Source: RGIG8748 sp045544515 (GTDB taxonomy: Bacteria > Bacillota > Clostridia > UMGS1810). Taken from it: a stretch of DNA of 64,000 nt. Below the pieces are notes generated by a model, which worked only from the letters and a program-made list of their open reading frames with translations, was not told where the DNA came from and searched no databases. This document shows, piece after piece, positions 61,431 to 64,000 of this stretch (positions within the stretch are counted from its first letter, which is position 1; each line of letters starts with the position of its first letter). The stretch is from NCBI GenBank assembly GCA_045544515.1, contig JAZPZD010000004.1, positions 75,510-139,509 of the forward strand. Direction: 5' to 3'. The position numbers and the translations under genes are program-made.

Positions 61431-62438
61431 GTGAATAAAATACACATACCGCAAGGCTACAAGCCTCAACTTGACAGATACGACACACAAAGAGCTATTG
61501 CATATATAAAGCAGACCTTCCAGGAGGAATTTGCAGCGGCACTCAATTTGAAGCGAGTTTCGGCACCGCTTTTTGTTACAGAATCTTCGGGGCTTAATGA
61601 CAATTTGAGCGGAAAGGAAAGACCTGTTTCCTTTGATGTTCCATCTGTTGGAACCAATGCACAGATAGTACATTCTCTTGCCAAGTGGAAAAGACTTGCT
61701 CTAAAGAGATATGATTTTGGCATAGGTAACGGACTATATACAGATATGAACGCCATAAGACGAGATGAAGAGCTTGACAATCTTCATTCGATATATGTTG
61801 ACCAGTGGGACTGGGAAAAGGTTATTACCGAAGAGTCAAGAAATCTTGACTATTTAAAGCTTACCGTTACCGCTATTGTAAAAGCCATATGCGATACCAA
61901 CGACAGATTAAAGGTCAGATATCCGTTTTTGACTTCCAAGCTTTACAGAGAAGTTTCTTTTATAACAACGCAGGAACTTGAGGATATGTATCCGGAAATG
62001 ACGCCATCTGAAAGAGAAAATGCCTATGTAAAAGAACACAAAACGGTGTTTATAATGCAGATAGGCGGAGCACTCAAATCCGGCAAGCCTCACGACAACA
62101 GAGCACCCGACTATGACGACTGGAACTTAAACGGTGACATATTCTTCTGGAACGAAACACTTGGAAAAGCAATAGAAATATCCTCAATGGGTATCAGAGT
62201 AGATGCTTATTCTCTGGATAAGCAGCTTACCATTTCGGGTTGCGATTACAGAAGAAAGCTCGACTTTCACAGGATGTTATTAAACCACGAACTTCCGCTT
62301 ACAATAGGCGGCGGTATCGGACAGTCAAGACTTTGTATGCTTATGCTTGGCTGTGCACACATCGGCGAGGTTCAGGTAAGTATCTGGGACGAAAATACCG
62401 TATCAGAATGTGAAAAAGCGGGAATACCACTATTATAA
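61431..62438 (+). CDS. asnA: Aspartate-ammonia ligase (asparagine synthetase A)
   Basis: A 335-residue ammonia-dependent asparagine synthetase of the class II aminoacyl-tRNA synthetase fold. It starts IHIPQGYKPQLDRYDTQ and has SSGLNDNLSGKERPV, MNAIRRDEELDNLHSIYVDQWDWE and GGGIGQSRLCMLML. The GTG start follows AGGAGG. asnS lies 19 bases downstream, so asparagine synthesis and tRNA charging are coupled at transcription. Confidence 0.96.
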   Translation: MNKIHIPQGYKPQLDRYDTQRAIAYIKQTFQEEFAAALNLKRVSAPLFVTESSGLNDNLSGKERPVSFDVPSVGTNAQIVHSLAKWKRLALKRYDFGIGNGLYTDMNAIRRDEELDNLHSIYVDQWDWEKVITEESRNLDYLKLTVTAIVKAICDTNDRLKVRYPFLTSKLYREVSFITTQELEDMYPEMTPSERENAYVKEHKTVFIMQIGGALKSGKPHDNRAPDYDDWNLNGDIFFWNETLGKAIEISSMGIRVDAYSLDKQLTISGCDYRRKLDFHRMLLNHELPLTIGGGIGQSRLCMLMLGCAHIGEVQVSIWDENTVSECEKAGIPLL

Positions 62439-62457
62439 TATGCAGAGGTGAATACTT

Positions 62458-63840
62458 ATGAAGATTAAACAGTTATACAATGATTTTTTGACTTGTGACG
62501 GCAAGGAAATTTGCGTCAATGGTTGGATTAGAAATATGCGAGATTCCAAGGTGTTTGGCTTTATCGAGCTAAACGACGGTTCTTTCTTTAAAAATGTGCA
62601 GATAGTATTTGAAGAGGACAAGATTTCTAACTTTGCCGAAATCTGCAAACTAAATATCGGTGCATCTATAAGAGTAAAGGGTACCCTTGTAGTTACACCC
62701 GATGCAAAACAGCCTTTTGAGGTTAAGGCTACCGAAATTTCAGTTGAGGGCGAAAGCACCCCCGACTATCCACTCCAGCCAAAAAGACATTCTTTTGAAT
62801 ATTTGAGAACAATACCGCATTTAAGAGCAAGAACAAATACTTTTTCTGCGGTGTTCAGAGTACGCTCACTTATAGCATATGCAATACACAAGTTCTTTAA
62901 CGACAGAGGTTTTGTGTATGTTCACACTCCGCTTATAACAGGTTCTGACTGCGAGGGTGCAGGCGAAATGTTCAGAGTTACAACTCTCGATTTGGACAAT
63001 CTCCCCAAAAACGACGATGGCAAGATTGATTACACAGAGGACTTTTTCAAGCAGGAAACATCTCTTACTGTTTCCGGCCAGCTTGAGGGCGAAACCTTTG
63101 CAATGGCATTTGGCGATATCTACACCTTTGGACCTACCTTTAGAGCAGAAAATTCCAACACAGCAAAACACGCTGCGGAATTCTGGATGATAGAACCCGA
63201 GATTGCCTTTGCTGATTTAAATGACGATATGCAGCTTGCCGAAGATATGCTCAAGTTTGTTATCCAATATGTTCTGGACAACGCTCCCGAAGAAATGGAA
63301 TTCTTTAATAAGTTTATGGATAAGGGACTTCTTGACAGGTTAAACGGTATCTTAAACAGCAGCTTTGGCCATGTAACATATACAGAGGCAATAGAACTTT
63401 TGGAAAAGAGCGGCAAAAAGTTTGAATACCCTGTTAAATGGGGTATGGACCTCCAGACTGAACACGAGAGATACCTTACCGAAGAAATATTTAAAAAGCC
63501 CGTTTTCGTTACTGATTATCCAAAGGAAATCAAGGCTTTTTATATGCGTCTTAACGATGACGGCAAGACAGTTGCCGCTATGGATTGCCTCGTTCCCGGT
63601 ATCGGCGAAATCATAGGCGGCAGCCAGAGAGAGGAAAGAATGGATATCCTCACAGCGAGAATGAAGGAATTGGGTCTTAAAGAAGAGGATTATGCTCATT
63701 ATCTTGACTTAAGAAGATACGGCGGAACAAAGCACGCAGGCTTTGGTCTGGGCTTTGAAAGAGCTGTAATGTACCTTACAGGTATGGCAAATATAAGGGA
63801 TGTTCTTCCTTATCCCAGAACAGTTAATAATTTGGGTTGA
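62458..63840 (+). CDS. asnS: Asparagine-tRNA ligase
   Basis: A 460-residue class IIb synthetase. An N-terminal OB domain (about 15-105, with VNGWIRNMRDSKVFGFIEL) binds the anticodon; the catalytic core has motif 2 (TFGPTFRAENSNTAKHAAEFW) in part and motif 3 (GFGLGFERAVMYLTG). GSDCEGAGEMF marks AsnRS rather than AspRS. It forms an operon with asnA. No clear terminator follows before the window edge. Confidence 0.96.
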   Translation: MKIKQLYNDFLTCDGKEICVNGWIRNMRDSKVFGFIELNDGSFFKNVQIVFEEDKISNFAEICKLNIGASIRVKGTLVVTPDAKQPFEVKATEISVEGESTPDYPLQPKRHSFEYLRTIPHLRARTNTFSAVFRVRSLIAYAIHKFFNDRGFVYVHTPLITGSDCEGAGEMFRVTTLDLDNLPKNDDGKIDYTEDFFKQETSLTVSGQLEGETFAMAFGDIYTFGPTFRAENSNTAKHAAEFWMIEPEIAFADLNDDMQLAEDMLKFVIQYVLDNAPEEMEFFNKFMDKGLLDRLNGILNSSFGHVTYTEAIELLEKSGKKFEYPVKWGMDLQTEHERYLTEEIFKKPVFVTDYPKEIKAFYMRLNDDGKTVAAMDCLVPGIGEIIGGSQREERMDILTARMKELGLKEEDYAHYLDLRRYGGTKHAGFGLGFERAVMYLTGMANIRDVLPYPRTVNNLG

Positions 63841-63875
63841 CACAGACTATAAAGGCTATAAAAACCGGCTCTTTG

Positions 63876-63998
63876 TCAATAGTTGGGGTCAAAATTGAAT
63901 AATGGAATTTTTGATGGCAGTTGCAGTTTATGCAGCTGCCTTTCCAGTGTTTGATTTTTTGTAGTTAAACATATGTAGTATTCTTTTTCTGAATCTAT
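63876..63998 (-). pseudogene. Possible 3' end of a transposase or mobile element
   Basis: A minus-strand frame enters from the window edge and ends at a TGA (63876-63878); it reads about 40 hydrophilic residues (KEYYICLTTKNQTLERQ, then FNFDPNY). A second frame in the same stretch ends MFNYKKSNTGKAAA. The final TTGGGGTCAAAATTG and TTGACAAAG look like an insertion-sequence end beyond asnS. No family can be assigned from this fragment. Confidence 0.25.
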
Positions 63999-64000
63999 TA

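Noticed and set aside
1..64000. CRISPR array
   Set aside because: No set of regularly spaced direct repeats of 25-40 bases and no cas genes were seen on either strand.

Overview
The window is a stretch of chromosome from a low-GC, Gram-positive anaerobe of the class Clostridia (Bacillota), probably gut or sediment associated; the species cannot be named from the sequence alone. The case rests on AT-rich codon use, strong GGAGG ribosome sites, TTGACA/TATAAT promoters, and a clostridial gene set: ThyX, glutamine synthetase III, a phosphofructokinase of PPi type, HemZ, AsnA, IreB, DUF1540 and DUF1858 proteins, and FMN and preQ1 riboswitches.

Layout. 1-5,871: the end of clpX, then radical SAM-smc-ftsY. 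5,978-7,291: a solitary GH4 glycosidase. 7,379-22,514: a 12-gene Wzx/Wzy-type exopolysaccharide cluster with its own consensus promoter. 22,536-29,228: the signal-recognition/translation block ylxM-ffh-rpsP-khpA-rimM-trmD-rplS-lepB-rbgA-rnhB-yraN. In many Firmicutes this block follows ftsY directly, so the glycosidase and the polysaccharide cluster look like a 16-17 kb insertion into an ancient gene string. 29,326-33,000: an aminotransferase, a GT26 glycosyltransferase, thyX-tmk and tRNA-Arg(CCG). 33,184-35,989: argG-argH on the minus strand. 36,074-44,700: ruvCAB, a cell-wall amidase, ireB-murJ, glnN and uppP. 44,707-47,151: a minus-strand operon of a CpXC protein, PFK and queT, with a preQ1-type leader before queT. 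47,182-54,983: glyA, rarA, an FMN-riboswitch-controlled ribU, several small genes, a cold-shock gene, an RpiR regulator and a BaiN-like flavoprotein. 54,960-61,290: the minus-strand operon recJ-rel-MBL-hemZ. 61,344-63,840: asnA-asnS. The last 130 bases look like the edge of a mobile element.

The most unusual part is the polysaccharide cluster. It has an initiating polyprenyl glycosylphosphotransferase, three GT2 enzymes, a fused YdjC-type deacetylase/GT4 glycosyltransferase, a polymerase, a flippase and a LicD transferase. It also has two Wzz-like co-polymerases, one of which carries a cytoplasmic EAL domain that has lost key catalytic residues. A compact HD-GYP-type protein with a GYE variant lies in the same operon, and no tyrosine kinase or phosphatase of the CpsBCD type is present. 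Together these suggest a capsule or exopolysaccharide machine whose chain-length/export step senses cyclic di-GMP directly. That reading is an inference from domain architecture.

Cell-wall themes recur: uppP, murJ, a SLAP-like amidase, the IreB partner of a PASTA kinase, and a TagA-type GT26. Nucleotide and stress physiology is represented by thyX-tmk, rel, recJ and ruvCAB. No CRISPR array, rRNA operon, intact transposon or phage module was found.
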